Positions 1 to 9,812 are shown, counted from the stretch's first letter. The stretch: DNA of 64,000 nt from Pelistega indica (GCF_000506865.1 NZ_AYSV01000087.1:25322-89321); one strand, 5' to 3'. Notes: generated from the letters alone by a model not told the origin. Program-made: numbers and translations.

Positions 1-620
1 CCATGATTATGGGGCTAGCATTTGTGTCTAGTGCTTATGGTGCCCAAGGGGTGGCTATAGGTGCAATTTTTGGCGGGGCGATGACGTTGTTATTCAATGT
101 GTTAGCTGTCTTAACATTAAGTCGTTCTGACGGAAATAATCAACGGCTTAGTGCTAGTTTTGTGATGAAGCAAATTTTGAAAAATCCATTAATTCTAGCG
201 ATTTTGGCTGCATTGTTATGTAAAACCATACCGATACCGATATCTCCTTTATTAGAGGAAACAGGAAGTTATTTATCGCGATTAGCGTTACCACTCGCAT
301 TAATCTGTGCAGGTGCCACATTAGATGTTAGAAGTATGTTTAAAATGGTTGACATAGCACTATGGGCAAGCATAGGGCGATTGTTGTTTGCACCTTTGGT
401 AACAGTGTTAGTAGCGTTTTTCTTTGGTTTAGAAGGCGTATCCATGGGCGTAATCTTTCTTATGACAGCAACACCTGTGGCGGCGGCGAGTTATGTCATG
501 GCTAAGGCAATGGGCGCAAATGATGTGGCAGCGGCAAATATTATCGGTATTACAACCGTAGGTGCTATGCCGGTTGCAGCCCTTGGAGTCGTTGCTTTAC
601 GTATGATGGGTTGGATGTAA
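1..620 (+). CDS. AEC-family (auxin efflux carrier-like) transporter, C-terminal part
   Basis: Only the last ~205 residues are in the window; the frame is open to the left edge, so the Met at position 3 is probably internal. The protein is almost entirely hydrophobic, with about six membrane segments. It carries the AEC-type C-terminal half: a segment with LICAGATLD, then a repeat ending in TPVAAASYVMAKAMGAN. AEC carriers in proteobacteria export or exchange organic acids such as malate or malonate; the substrate cannot be read here. A terminator-like hairpin follows at 700-732, so the gene ends its own transcription unit. The family call is fairly secure; the substrate is unknown. Confidence 0.85.
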   Translation, partial: MIMGLAFVSSAYGAQGVAIGAIFGGAMTLLFNVLAVLTLSRSDGNNQRLSASFVMKQILKNPLILAILAALLCKTIPIPISPLLEETGSYLSRLALPLALICAGATLDVRSMFKMVDIALWASIGRLLFAPLVTVLVAFFFGLEGVSMGVIFLMTATPVAAASYVMAKAMGANDVAAANIIGITTVGAMPVAALGVVALRMMGWM

Positions 621-699
621 GCTTGAGAAGCAATATTGCTTCAAAAAAGTGCATTTCTGTGGAAAATTTGTGCAAAAAGTCCTGGTTTTTATTAGGTAT

Positions 700-732
700 T
701 ACCCTAGTTTTGGGGGGATTAGGGTATTTTTT
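700..732 (+). terminator. Rho-independent terminator after AEC transporter
   Basis: A 7-bp stem (TACCCTA with TAGGGTA, loop about 13 nt) is followed directly by six T residues at 727-732. It lies 80 nt after the AEC stop codon and before the separate agcS gene. Confidence 0.6.
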
Positions 733-844
733 AGTTGTTTCAATGCTTTTCAAAAAAGAAATAGTTTGTATAATCACGATAAGGATTGGCTATTGAGAGG
801 CCTTTAATCTATGAGTTTTTACAATCAATTCTATTGGAGTAACC

Positions 845-2188
845 ATGGAAGCTTTTAACAACTTTATCAATGTGATAAACGGTATTGTATGGGGGCCATA
901 TATGCTGTTTTTCCTCGTTGGAACGGGTGTTTTATTATCTATCCGTCTGGCATTTTTACAATTTAGAATGTTGCCGTTTGCATTAAAACAAGCTTTTAGC
1001 AGACACCCGAACAGTCATGAGCATGAAGGGGATGTTTCTCAATTTGGTGCACTTATGACTGCGTTATCAGCCACGATTGGTACTGGTAATATTGCAGGTG
1101 TAGCCACTGCTGTTGTGGTAGGTGGAGCGGGTGCAGTATTCTGGATGTGGATTACGGCTATTTTTGGTATGGCAACAAAATACGCCGAAGCGATTCTAGC
1201 GGTGAAATATCGTGTGGTAAATGCCAAAGGTGAAATGAATGGTGGCCCAATGTACTACCTTGAGAAAGGTTGTAACATGAAATGGTTAGGTCTTATTTTC
1301 GCCTTCTTAGGGACGATTGCTTCTTTTGGTATTGGTAGCTCAGTACAGTCAAACTCTGTGGCTGATTCAGTACGTACAAGCCTTGGAATTGATCCATGGA
1401 TTACAGGTGTCGTTCTAACAGTGTTTACGGCTATTGTAATTTTGGGTGGTATCAAAAGTATTGCTCGGGCAGCTTCATTCATTGTGCCAATTATGGCAAT
1501 CGTTTATGTAATTGGTGGGTTGATTATTATTTTTGCTAATATTGATTTAGTTGGTCCAGCTATTAGTAAAATTTTCAGTACAGCATTCTCTGGTGATGCG
1601 CTTATCGGTGGTGGTATTGGGGTAGCTATTCGCTATGGTGTCGCTCGTGGAGTCTTCTCTAATGAGGCCGGTATGGGTTCTGCGCCAATTGCAGCAGCGG
1701 CAGCAAAAACTGACCACCCTGGCCGTCAAGCGTTAATTTCAATGACTGGTACATTCCTTGATACTATCGTGGTATGTAGTATTACTGGTATTGTTTTAGT
1801 GATGGGCGATCTTTATGCTGGTGGTGATAAAGGTGCTGCCTTAACAGTATTAACTTTCAATAAAATGTTACCTGGTATAGGTGGAGCAATTGTGACCTTT
1901 GGTCTTATTTTCTTTGCTTACTCAACTATTTTAGGTTGGTGTTACTATGGCGAGAAATGTGCTTCTTACGTATTCGGTGAGGGTTTTGTGCCTATTTATC
2001 GTATTATTTATGTGGCGTCGGTAATGGCAGGTACAGTACTTAGCTTGGATTTAGTATGGAACTTAGCGGATACTTTCAATGGATTAATGGCTATTCCTAA
2101 CTTAATCGGTTTAGTGTTGTTATCTGGTGTTGTGGTTAAAGAAACCAAAGATTTTATTGAAAAACGTAAATCTGGTGAGCTTCCATAA
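845..2188 (+). CDS. AgcS-family alanine/glycine:cation symporter
   Basis: A 447-residue inner-membrane protein with about ten hydrophobic segments, normal length for the AgcS (DagA/AlsT) family. Such proteins import alanine or glycine with Na+ or H+. Family landmarks are visible: an early GTGNIAGVATA segment, the GGPMYYLEKG stretch, and the signature FSNEAGMGSAPIAAAAA near residue 275. The start is supported by a GGAG ribosome site just upstream of the ATG. It stands alone between two terminators (700-732 and 2235-2276), so it is likely monocistronic. Which amino acid is preferred cannot be told from sequence. Confidence 0.93.
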   Translation: MEAFNNFINVINGIVWGPYMLFFLVGTGVLLSIRLAFLQFRMLPFALKQAFSRHPNSHEHEGDVSQFGALMTALSATIGTGNIAGVATAVVVGGAGAVFWMWITAIFGMATKYAEAILAVKYRVVNAKGEMNGGPMYYLEKGCNMKWLGLIFAFLGTIASFGIGSSVQSNSVADSVRTSLGIDPWITGVVLTVFTAIVILGGIKSIARAASFIVPIMAIVYVIGGLIIIFANIDLVGPAISKIFSTAFSGDALIGGGIGVAIRYGVARGVFSNEAGMGSAPIAAAAAKTDHPGRQALISMTGTFLDTIVVCSITGIVLVMGDLYAGGDKGAALTVLTFNKMLPGIGGAIVTFGLIFFAYSTILGWCYYGEKCASYVFGEGFVPIYRIIYVASVMAGTVLSLDLVWNLADTFNGLMAIPNLIGLVLLSGVVVKETKDFIEKRKSGELP

Positions 2189-2234
2189 GCCTTAAACTCA
2201 TGTCTTTCTAGATTTCTAGAAAATAACTAGGTTA

Positions 2235-2276
2235 ACCCGATTAAGTATATCTATATGCTTGGTCGGGTCTATTTTT
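2235..2276 (+). terminator. Rho-independent terminator after agcS
   Basis: A 15-bp stem (three G-T pairs) between 2235-2249 and 2254-2268 closes a 4-nt loop and is followed by a T-run at 2272-2276. It sits 47 nt after the symporter stop. Confidence 0.85.
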
Positions 2277-2419
2277 AAAGGCTATTAATCATTCAAAAGT
2301 TAACGCAATAGATAAATAGATATATCAGCAAAAGCCCTAGTATTATTGCAATGCAGAAAATGATTAAATAACCATTGTTGTAAGTTTTTTTATTGTTAGT
2401 TTGATGAAGGTTTTTCATT

Positions 2420-3397
2420 ATGTTTAAAAAATCATTACTTATTTCTAGTTTACTGATGACGGTTATGGCTAGTACACAAGCGCTTGCTAGTACAAAATGG
2501 GATTTGCCGTCAGCTTATCCAGAAAGTAATTTTCATACTCAAAACTTAAAAGCATTTGCCGACAATGTAGCTAAATTAAGTAATAACGAGCTAACAATTA
2601 CGCTGCATCCTAATGCTTCTTTGTTCAAAGCGCCAGAAATTAAGCGTGCTGTCCAAGGTAATCAAGCACAAATTGGTGAAATTATTTTGACTAACTTTGC
2701 TAATGAGGATGCTATTTTTGAATTAGATGGTGTGCCATTTGTTGCATCTGGGTATGATGCTGCGTGGAAACTATATCAAGCACAAAAACCATTCCTTGAG
2801 AAAAAATTAGAATCTCAAGGTATGAAATTATTGTATACAGTAGCTTGGCCACCACAAGGTATCTTTGTGAACAAAGAGCTTAACTCTGTCGCTGATCTAA
2901 AAGGTCTTAAATGGCGTGCGTATAGCCCTGTAACTGCTAAGATCGCTCAGTTAGTGGGTGCGCAGCCAGTGACTATCCAGCAAGCCGAATTGACTCAAGC
3001 ATTAGCAACAGGTGTCGTAAACTCATTAATGACATCCAGTGCAACAGGCTATGATATTAAAATTAATGAATATATCAAGTACTTCTATGACAATGAAGCA
3101 TGGTTACCTAAAAATGCTGTGATTGTGAATAAAAAAGCCTTTGATCAGTTAAATCCAGCTCAGCAAAAAGCATTGCTAGAGGCGGGAGCTCAAGCTGAGA
3201 AAGATGGCTGGGCGCTATCTCGTGAAAAAACAGATTTCTTTAAGTCTGAGCTAACTAAAGCTGGTTTGAAAATCATACAACCATCAGAAGCCTTACAAAA
3301 GGAATTTGTAGAAACAACTAAAGTTATGCTTGATGATTGGGTAAAACGTGCCGGCGATGATGGCAAAAAATTACTCGAGACATATCAACAAAAATAA
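2420..3397 (+). CDS. dctP: TRAP transporter periplasmic substrate-binding protein (DctP family)
   Basis: A 325-residue exported binding protein. The first ~24 residues form a Sec signal peptide (Lys-rich start, hydrophobic core, cleavage after ALA). The rest has the TRAP/DctP fold pattern, including LKGLKWRAYSPVTAKIAQLVGAQPV in the region that binds the substrate carboxylate, with Arg in KWRAYS as the likely carboxylate clamp. It delivers a carboxylic acid to the DctQM permease encoded immediately downstream (3-nt gap to dctQ). The ligand is unknown; TAXI and DctP types differ, and this resembles DctP. It is the first gene of a dctPQM operon. Confidence 0.9.
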   Translation: MFKKSLLISSLLMTVMASTQALASTKWDLPSAYPESNFHTQNLKAFADNVAKLSNNELTITLHPNASLFKAPEIKRAVQGNQAQIGEIILTNFANEDAIFELDGVPFVASGYDAAWKLYQAQKPFLEKKLESQGMKLLYTVAWPPQGIFVNKELNSVADLKGLKWRAYSPVTAKIAQLVGAQPVTIQQAELTQALATGVVNSLMTSSATGYDIKINEYIKYFYDNEAWLPKNAVIVNKKAFDQLNPAQQKALLEAGAQAEKDGWALSREKTDFFKSELTKAGLKIIQPSEALQKEFVETTKVMLDDWVKRAGDDGKKLLETYQQK

Positions 3398-3400
3398 GCC

Positions 3401-3909
3401 ATGTTAAGGAAGTTTTTGAATGGTTTATATAATGCGGCTGCGTATGCAGCTGCATTATTTATGGTTGGTATTTTAGTCTGTGTGTTATTACTGGTTATTG
3501 GTCGCCAGATCGATTGGCATTTGTCAGGCTAAATGCCTATTCAGGTTATTCAATGGCAGCAGCAGGGTTCCTTTCGTTAGCTTATACGTTCCGACATAAT
3601 GAGCATATTAGAGTGACTTTGCTATTAAATGCGGTATCTCCAAAATGGCGAAATAGTTTAAATTTAATTTCGCTATTGATTGCTACTTTACTTGCTATTT
3701 GCATTGCTTACTTTAGCGTCAATTTAGTGGTGCAATCTTATCAGTTTAATGACTTATCTGTAGAAGAAGATGCTACCCCTCTATGGATACCTCAATTAGG
3801 TATGGCAATTGGATGTGTAATATTTGCTATAGCACTTATTGAAGAGTTTGTTCTTACCTTATTTAACAAGGGTGATTTGGATCCACTACATGCGGTATCC
3901 TCTCACTAA
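3401..3909 (+). pseudogene. dctQ: TRAP transporter small permease (DctQ), frameshifted
   Basis: The ATG at 3401 opens a frame that reads 43 residues, including a first membrane segment and the ...VIGRQIDWHLSG motif, then hits TAA at 3530. The next frame continues without a gap as LNAYSGYSMAAAGFLSLAY and runs through three more membrane segments to 3909. Restoring one C at about 3529 (GGCCTA instead of GGCTA) joins the two into a normal ~169-residue four-helix DctQ. The neighbours dctP and dctM are intact, so a consensus error is likelier than a real null allele. DctQ scaffolds DctM in the inner membrane. Confidence 0.85.
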
Positions 3910-3914
3910 TCACA

Positions 3915-5213
3915 ATGACTGAAAGTTTTGTAATTCTAGTTTTATTAGTCTCTATATTAGGCTTTTTAGCTAGTGGAGTATGGGTTGGTTTGGCGTTATC
4001 GGGCAGTGCTTGGATAGTGATGGAGTTTTTTTCTGCTAGACCAGCTGGTGATGCTATGGCTATTTCTATTTGGGGGGCATCATCTAGCTGGACGTTAACG
4101 GCATTGCCTTTGTTCTTATGGATGGGAGAGATTCTGTTTCGCACCAGATTGTCTAGTGATTTGTTCAAAGGTGTATCTCCTTGGTTGGATGCTATTCCGG
4201 GCCGTCTGTTACATACCAACATTGTAGGTTGTGCTATTTTTGCTGCTGTTTCTGGGTCATCAGCAGCAACTTGTGCCACTATTGGTAAGATGACAATTCC
4301 TGAACTACGTCAAAGAGGTTATCCAGATAAAATGATTTTGGGTACCTTAGCAGGCGCAGGGACATTGGGCTTATTAATTCCTCCGTCAATCATTATGATT
4401 GTGTATGGCGTATCGGCCAATGTGTCTATTTCTAAATTATTTATGGCAGGGGTATTTCCAGGAATATTATTAGCTCTCTTGTTTATGAGCTATATTTTTA
4501 TCTGGGGCTTACGTCATCCTGACCAAAATCCTAAGGCAAGTATTAAGTTAAGTTTTTTCGAGAAAATTAAAGCATCAGGTAGTTTAATCCCTGTGGTAGT
4601 GCTCATTTTAGCCGTGCTAGGATCTATTTATACGGGAATTGCTACTGCCACAGAGGCGGCGGCTGTTGGCGTTGTTGGTGCGCTTTTGATTGCTACATTA
4701 CAAGGTGATATGAGTCGCAAAGTGTTTATGGAGTCCTTGATGGGGGCTACACGAATGTTTTGTATGATTTCTTTGATTCTTTGTGGTGCACAGTTTCTGA
4801 CCTTAGCAATGGGGTATATTGGATTACCTAATGCCTTAGCTCAATGGATTGCGTCATTAGGTTTATCACAACTAGGGTTAGTTATCGTTTTAATGATCTT
4901 TTTCATTATTATGGGATGCTTCCTAGATGGAATTTCTTTGGTTGTATTGACGATGGGCGTATTATTACCAACTGTTGAGGCAGCCGGCATTGATTTGATC
5001 TGGTTTGGTATTTTCTTAATTTTTGTGATTGAGATGGCGCAAATTACACCTCCTGTAGGGTTTAACTTATTTGTTTTATCAGGAATGGCAAAAAAAGAAA
5101 TTACTTATATCGCTAAGGTATCAGTCCCTATGTTTTTGATTATGATTGTGGCGGTATTTGCTATTTATTATTTCCCGCAAATAGTACTTTGGTTACCACA
5201 GAATATTAATTAG
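3915..5213 (+). CDS. dctM: TRAP transporter large permease (DctM family)
   Basis: A 432-residue polytopic membrane protein, normal DctM length, with about twelve hydrophobic segments. DctM hallmarks are present: [24 protein letters not shown], the [17 protein letters not shown] hairpin, and [11 protein letters not shown] followed by [15 protein letters not shown]. It forms the Na+-coupled translocation pathway for the DctP ligand. It begins 5 nt after dctQ, completing the dctPQM operon. Downstream, a hairpin at 5263-5309 with a T-tract probably ends the operon. Confidence 0.93.
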   Translation: MTESFVILVLLVSILGFLASGVWVGLALSGSAWIVMEFFSARPAGDAMAISIWGASSSWTLTALPLFLWMGEILFRTRLSSDLFKGVSPWLDAIPGRLLHTNIVGCAIFAAVSGSSAATCATIGKMTIPELRQRGYPDKMILGTLAGAGTLGLLIPPSIIMIVYGVSANVSISKLFMAGVFPGILLALLFMSYIFIWGLRHPDQNPKASIKLSFFEKIKASGSLIPVVVLILAVLGSIYTGIATATEAAAVGVVGALLIATLQGDMSRKVFMESLMGATRMFCMISLILCGAQFLTLAMGYIGLPNALAQWIASLGLSQLGLVIVLMIFFIIMGCFLDGISLVVLTMGVLLPTVEAAGIDLIWFGIFLIFVIEMAQITPPVGFNLFVLSGMAKKEITYIAKVSVPMFLIMIVAVFAIYYFPQIVLWLPQNIN

Positions 5214-5262
5214 TTAGCCATCTGCATAGACAAAAATTAGTAAAAACAAACGATTTATCATT

Positions 5263-5316
5263 CTCCTACAGAATAAAACAGTTACAATCACTGAGTTTAT
5301 TTGTAGGAGGTTTTTT
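5263..5316 (+). promoter_or_regulatory. Terminator-like hairpin overlapping the sstT ribosome binding site
   Basis: CTCCTACAG at 5263-5271 pairs with TTGTAGGAG at 5301-5309, and the stem extends through AATAAAAC / GTTTAT with small bulges, leaving a ~15-nt loop. The 3' arm contains most of the only good Shine-Dalgarno (TAGGAGG, 5304-5310) for sstT, and six T residues at 5311-5316 follow at once, before the ATG at 5318. Seen from upstream it looks like the dctPQM terminator. For a transcript that starts before 5263 it would either terminate at the sstT start or hide its ribosome site. A start inside the hairpin would avoid both. Confidence 0.6.
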
Positions 5317-5317
5317 A

Positions 5318-6538
5318 ATGAACTCAACTCAGTTTGTTAAGGCTTTTTTAAACGGTAGTTTAGTTAAGCAAATCATCATTGCCTTGGTTCTAGGCATATT
5401 TTTAGGGGCTGTAGCGCCAGAAGTGGCTCTCAAGTTTGAAATCCTTGGATCCTTATTTGTAGGTGCTTTAAAGTCGGTTGCACCGATTCTTGTATTTATT
5501 TTGGTGTTGGCTGCCATTGCCCGTCAAGATATTGGTGCATCAGCCAATATGCGTCCTATCATTATGCTTTACATTATTGGGACATTAGCGGCTTCATTAG
5601 TCGCCGTGGTGATAAGTTTTCTCTCGCCTGTGACATTGGTATTGCCAAATCCGGAGCAGGTATCTAGTGCGCCAAGTGGTATTCTTGAAGTATTAAAAAC
5701 GCTAGTATTTAAAATCGTAGATAATCCAATCAATGCCTTAAGTACGGCAAATTATATTGGTATCTTAACGTGGGCTATTCTTATCGGTGCTGCATTGCGT
5801 ATTGCTGTTCCTCATACGAAAGTAGTGGTAGCAGATATTGCTACAGCAATTACTAAAGTAGTGCAATGGGTAATTCGTTTAGCTCCTTTTGGCGTTTTTG
5901 GTATTGTAGCTCATACTGTAGCGACTACTGGTTTGTCGGGATTAGTAAGTTATGCTCATTTACTAATCGTCTTAGTTGGCGCAATGTTCATTGTTGCGTT
6001 AGTCGTAAATCCTATTATCGTATGGTTTAAAATCCGCCGTAATCCGTACCCACTTGTTTGGATGTGTTTAAAAGAAAGTGGCATGATGGCTTTCTTTACA
6101 CGTAGCTCTGCTGCTAATATTCCAGTAAATATGAATTTGGCTAAGAAACTTGGTTTATCTGAAGAAACTTATTCAGTATCAATTCCTTTAGGGGCGACTA
6201 TCAATATGGCAGGAGCAGCTATTACGATTGCTGTGTTAGCTTTGGCGGCTGCTCATACCTCAGGTATACAAGTTTCTATGATAGAAGCCTTATTATTATG
6301 TGTATTGGCTACGTTAGGAGCTTGCGGTGCATCGGGTGTGCCAGGTGGTTCATTATTGTTAATCCCAATGGCTTGCAGTCTTTTCGGAATTAGTAACGAA
6401 GTAGCAGCTCAAGTAGTGGCTGTTGGTTTTGTGATTGGTGTGATTCAAGACTCGTGCGAAACAGCGCTTAATTCATCAACAGATGTATTGTTTACAGCGG
6501 CATCGGATATGGCTATCCGTGAGCGTGCCTCTAGCTAG
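5318..6538 (+). CDS. sstT: Serine/threonine:sodium symporter SstT
   Basis: A 406-residue member of the dicarboxylate/amino acid:cation symporter (DAACS) family. It has eight or so membrane segments, a [13 protein letters not shown] stretch (the serine-rich hairpin of the family), then [21 protein letters not shown] and a final hairpin [17 protein letters not shown]. These match SstT rather than GltP. It takes up serine and threonine with Na+. Translation starts after a very strong TAGGAGG site that lies inside a hairpin (5263-5309), so expression may be controlled at the leader. A terminator follows immediately. Confidence 0.93.
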   Translation: MNSTQFVKAFLNGSLVKQIIIALVLGIFLGAVAPEVALKFEILGSLFVGALKSVAPILVFILVLAAIARQDIGASANMRPIIMLYIIGTLAASLVAVVISFLSPVTLVLPNPEQVSSAPSGILEVLKTLVFKIVDNPINALSTANYIGILTWAILIGAALRIAVPHTKVVVADIATAITKVVQWVIRLAPFGVFGIVAHTVATTGLSGLVSYAHLLIVLVGAMFIVALVVNPIIVWFKIRRNPYPLVWMCLKESGMMAFFTRSSAANIPVNMNLAKKLGLSEETYSVSIPLGATINMAGAAITIAVLALAAAHTSGIQVSMIEALLLCVLATLGACGASGVPGGSLLLIPMACSLFGISNEVAAQVVAVGFVIGVIQDSCETALNSSTDVLFTAASDMAIRERASS

Positions 6539-6568
6539 AGCATAAGTCTAGGTAAATTATGCTTTTTT
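6539..6568 (+). terminator. Rho-independent terminator after sstT
   Basis: AGCATAA and TTATGCT form a 7-bp stem with an 11-nt loop, followed by a six-T tract. It starts right after the sstT stop codon. Confidence 0.75.
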
Positions 6569-6655
6569 AGTAGAGAAGATGGCTTTATGCAGTGAGTTGC
6601 TAGTTAACTTGCGCTTAGTGGCCAATTTTCTTAGTGCTGAATGAGGTGCTTCCAA

Positions 6656-6692
6656 ATTACTCCCTATAAGTCGGATGCTTATGGGGAGTAAT
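6656..6692. other. 15-bp inverted repeat between convergent sstT and ubiA
   Basis: ATTACTCCCTATAAG at 6656-6670 pairs fully (one G-T) with 6678-6692 around a 7-nt loop. Neither strand has a T-run at the end of the stem, so it is not a classical terminator. It lies between the 3' ends of two convergent genes and could stall transcripts from either side or protect 3' ends. Confidence 0.6.
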
Positions 6693-6784
6693 TCATTTAT
6701 AGTACTTAATTTAGATCACCACTGATAAAGTTGATTTAAATGACGGTGATACTTTTAGTTTTTTATTAGAGGTTAAAAAAATGT

Positions 6785-7702
6785 CTAAAACTGAATACAT
6801 CCTAAAATAGCCGCTAGGATTAATAGTAAGCCAGTATGTATATTAGCCTTAAACAAGGCATGACTTTTTTCAGGTTTATTTAAATCAAAACTTTTGAGTT
6901 GCCAATAAAGATGAATAGCGACCAATGCAATGGCAGGATAATAGCCAATTTCCATAGGCATTAATATGCCCGCTACTAGCCATAAGATAATACTAGCCGC
7001 ATAAAAACCACTTAACCAATATAGACCTTTATCGCCAAACTTGCGTGCAGTTGAGCGTAGTCCTAATTTGGCATCATCTTGAATATCTGTGTAAGCATAT
7101 AGCGTGTCATAACCAATTTGCCAAGTCACCGCACCCAACCACATAAGTACAGCGCCTAAGGGTAGAGAGTTGATGGTATCTGTCCATGCCATTAACATGC
7201 CCCAGTTAAATGCTGCTCCTAAGACTGCTTGAGGCCAATAGGTAAAGCGTTTACATAGTGGATAGATAATAACTAGAGGAACGAGTGCTAGGGCAAGCCA
7301 ACGGCTATAAGGGTTGATAAAAAATAGTAATAGTGCTGAAAGAGCAAATTGGACAATTAGAAAAATAACGGCTTTTTTTAAACTGATTTGTCCACTAGTT
7401 AAGGGTCTAAAGCGAGTACGCTCAACGTGTTTATCAAAATCACGATCCCAGATATCATTGATCGTAGAGCCTGCACTGCGCATTAATAGGGCACCAATAG
7501 AAAAAACAATAAGTCTCCACCAATTAGGCATTCCATGATCGGCTTGAATCAGAGCGGCAATACATGGGAGTAAAGTTAACCATGTACCCACCGGTCGATC
7601 TAGACGCGCTAAGCGGGCATATGGCCCCCAAGACTTTGGCAGATAGTTAGCTACCCAATCATTATGATAAATATCGCTTAAATCTGGTGTTGTTTGGTTC
7701 AT
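6785..7702 (-). CDS. ubiA: 4-hydroxybenzoate octaprenyltransferase
   Basis: A 305-residue UbiA-family membrane prenyltransferase. It joins the polyprenyl tail to 4-hydroxybenzoate in ubiquinone synthesis at the inner membrane. The two Asp-rich prenyl-diphosphate/Mg2+ motifs are present: NDIWDRDFD at residues 82-90 and YDTLYAYTDIQDD near residues 198-210. The N-terminal RLDRPVGTWL stretch is typical of the 4-hydroxybenzoate enzymes. The gene stands alone on the minus strand, with its promoter probably in the 190-nt gap shared with the divergent msrC gene. Confidence 0.95.
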   Translation of the reverse strand: MNQTTPDLSDIYHNDWVANYLPKSWGPYARLARLDRPVGTWLTLLPCIAALIQADHGMPNWWRLIVFSIGALLMRSAGSTINDIWDRDFDKHVERTRFRPLTSGQISLKKAVIFLIVQFALSALLLFFINPYSRWLALALVPLVIIYPLCKRFTYWPQAVLGAAFNWGMLMAWTDTINSLPLGAVLMWLGAVTWQIGYDTLYAYTDIQDDAKLGLRSTARKFGDKGLYWLSGFYAASIILWLVAGILMPMEIGYYPAIALVAIHLYWQLKSFDLNKPEKSHALFKANIHTGLLLILAAILGCIQF

Positions 7703-7893
7703 GTGTATTTTATAGTTGGACAGTTATTTAGTAACAATGAGTAAGCACTATTGTACCTATTCTTAGTTTTGTTTATTTGAAGAAGATAAGTTATTTAATC
7801 TAAAAAAAATATCAATGTTAGAATAAAAAACTATGACAACAGAATAAATAAGAGGATATACGAGTAGTATTCTCTGAACAATAAGGATAAAGT

Positions 7894-8382
7894 ATGTTTG
7901 TAATTGAACAATTTGATACAACACTTAGTAAACAAAAACAATATGAGCAATTAGTTGAACAACTTCGCTATTTGCTAGAAGGTGAACATAATTTAATTGC
8001 AAATGCGGCCAATATGAGTGCATTGGTTTACCATCAGTTGCCTGACTTGAATTGGAGTGGTTTTTATTTATTTGATGGTAGTGAGCTTGTTTTGGGACCT
8101 TTTCAAGGAAAGGTGGCATGTGTACGTATCGCCTTGAGTCGAGGAGTGTGTGGTGCAGCAGCGAGTACTAGAGAAACTCAATTAGTGCCAGATGTCCATG
8201 CTTTTCCTGGTCATATCGCTTGTGATTCTGCGTCACAGTCGGAAATTGTGGTGCCTTTGATTAAGGATGGGCAATTGATTGGCGTCTGGGATGTGGATAG
8301 CCCTGTGCTTAATCGATTTGATGAGGAAGATAAAAAAGGTATGCAAGCACTGTGTGAGGTGTTTGTGAATTCATTAAGATAA
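7894..8382 (+). CDS. msrC: Free methionine-(R)-sulfoxide reductase (GAF domain)
   Basis: A 162-residue single GAF-domain protein of the fRMsr family, which reduces free Met-R-sulfoxide in the cytoplasm. The three family cysteines are at residues 76 (KVACVRI), 86 (SRGVCGAAA) and 110 (GHIACDS). Their spacing of 10 and 24 matches E. coli C84/C94/C118. The substrate-pocket region LNWSGFYLFDG is also kept. It precedes the antiporter gene by 25 nt and probably shares its transcript. Two more methionine sulfoxide reductase activities are encoded in this window at 54474-56006. Confidence 0.92.
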   Translation: MFVIEQFDTTLSKQKQYEQLVEQLRYLLEGEHNLIANAANMSALVYHQLPDLNWSGFYLFDGSELVLGPFQGKVACVRIALSRGVCGAAASTRETQLVPDVHAFPGHIACDSASQSEIVVPLIKDGQLIGVWDVDSPVLNRFDEEDKKGMQALCEVFVNSLR

Positions 8383-8407
8383 TTTTGCAAAGAGTAAGGA
8401 GGGTTTA

Positions 8408-9698
8408 ATGTCTAATACCATTGAAATTATTGCTACGGTGTTATTTGTTTTAGCAATTATTCATACATTCTCTGTGCCAGTTTTTGCAAAATTAGCCCAT
8501 AAAGGAGGTTCACACTCAGGTATTTGGCATTTAATGTCAGAAGTGGAGGCTGTGTTTGGTGTATGGGCTACAGTGCTAATTGTATTTATGGCACTTGCTC
8601 AAGGGGTAGACTCTGCTGTTCATTATATGGACTCACGTAATTTTACTGAACCGCTGTTTGTGTTCGTTATTATGGTGATTGCAGGTAGCAGACCAATCAT
8701 TGAATTAGTTAAATCAATTGTTAAAATTTTGGCTAAGGTAGTCCCATTTCATACCGGTGTGAGTTCTTTTTTTATTACATTAAGTCTCGTTCCTTTAGCT
8801 GGCTCATTTATCACTGAACCAGCAGCAATGACGTTGGCTGCCTTAATGCTAAAAGAGTCTTTTTTCAAACGTAGTAAGAATCTTAAATATAAATACTTAG
8901 TGGTTGGGGTGTTGTTTGTGAATATCTCTGATTGGGGGGGTATTGACTTCTTATGCTGCTCCTCCGGTATTAATGGTGGCTCAGACCTTTGGTTGGGATA
9001 GTAGTTTTATGGCGGAGCATTTTGGATGGCGAGCTGTTATTGCTATTCTTATTAATAGTGCAATCGCAACAATTATTTGTAAACAAGAAGTAATGATGAC
9101 AACTGATTTTCACAACATGGAAAAGCAGAATAATGCCTCTCAACAAACCCAGAAAAGAGAGCCTGTACCATTTACCTTTATGCTTATTCATGCGTTATTC
9201 TTGCTTGGCGTGGTGGTATTTGCTCATCATACACCTATATTTCTCGGTATTTTGATGTTATTTATTGGATTCTGTGGTGCTTATGCTCGTCATCAAAATC
9301 CATTAATGATTAAAGAGGGCTTAATGGTAGGTTTCTTCCTGGCGGGGTTAATTATTTTGGGTGGTTTACAAAAATGGTGGCTACAGGACTTATTAGCAGG
9401 CCTATCACCTATGGCCTTATTTTGGGGGACGACAGCACTAACAGCTGTAACAGATAATGCCGCCTTGACTTACTTAGGTTCTTTGGTAGATGGGACCACA
9501 GAATTATGGCGTTATATGCTTGTAGCTGGTGCCGTGACTGGTGGTGGTTTAACAGTGATTGCGAATGCGCCAAACCCAGCAGGTTTTGCTATTTTAAGAA
9601 AATCTTTCCCTTCTGAGGCTATTTCTCCAAGAAATCTTATTTTGGCAGCGTTGGGACCGACTCTAATTTCAGCATGTTTATTTTTATTGCCAGTTTAA
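8408..9698 (+). pseudogene. Putative Na+/H+ antiporter (Na_H_antiport_3 type), frameshifted
   Basis: The first frame (from 8408, GGAGGG ribosome site) gives ~178 residues with five membrane segments up to VNISDWGG, then goes out of register. A second frame continues as LTSYAAPPVLMVAQTFGW and carries six or so more segments to 9698. Removing one G, most simply from the G7 tract at 8934-8940, restores a ~429-residue protein. It resembles the poorly studied putative Na+/H+ antiporter family related to ArsB/NhaD carriers; SFITEPAAMTL and AVTDNAALTYLGS are the two hairpin-like regions. Ion specificity is an inference from family naming. The G7 tract could be a sequencing artefact or a slippery on/off site. 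Confidence 0.75.
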
Positions 9699-9812
9699 TA
9701 AACAAATAAAACAAAGCGTTGTAAAAGAGTTAAAATAGGCGGTTAAGTTTTTATTTTTACAAGGTTTCTGATTATTAGAAACTGTGTATTATTTTAAAAG
9801 AGAGTTTTTAAC

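Noticed and set aside
611..796. A 61-codon frame overlapping the AEC gene end.
   Set aside because: It overlaps a coding end and a terminator, has no ribosome site, and has no recognisable family.
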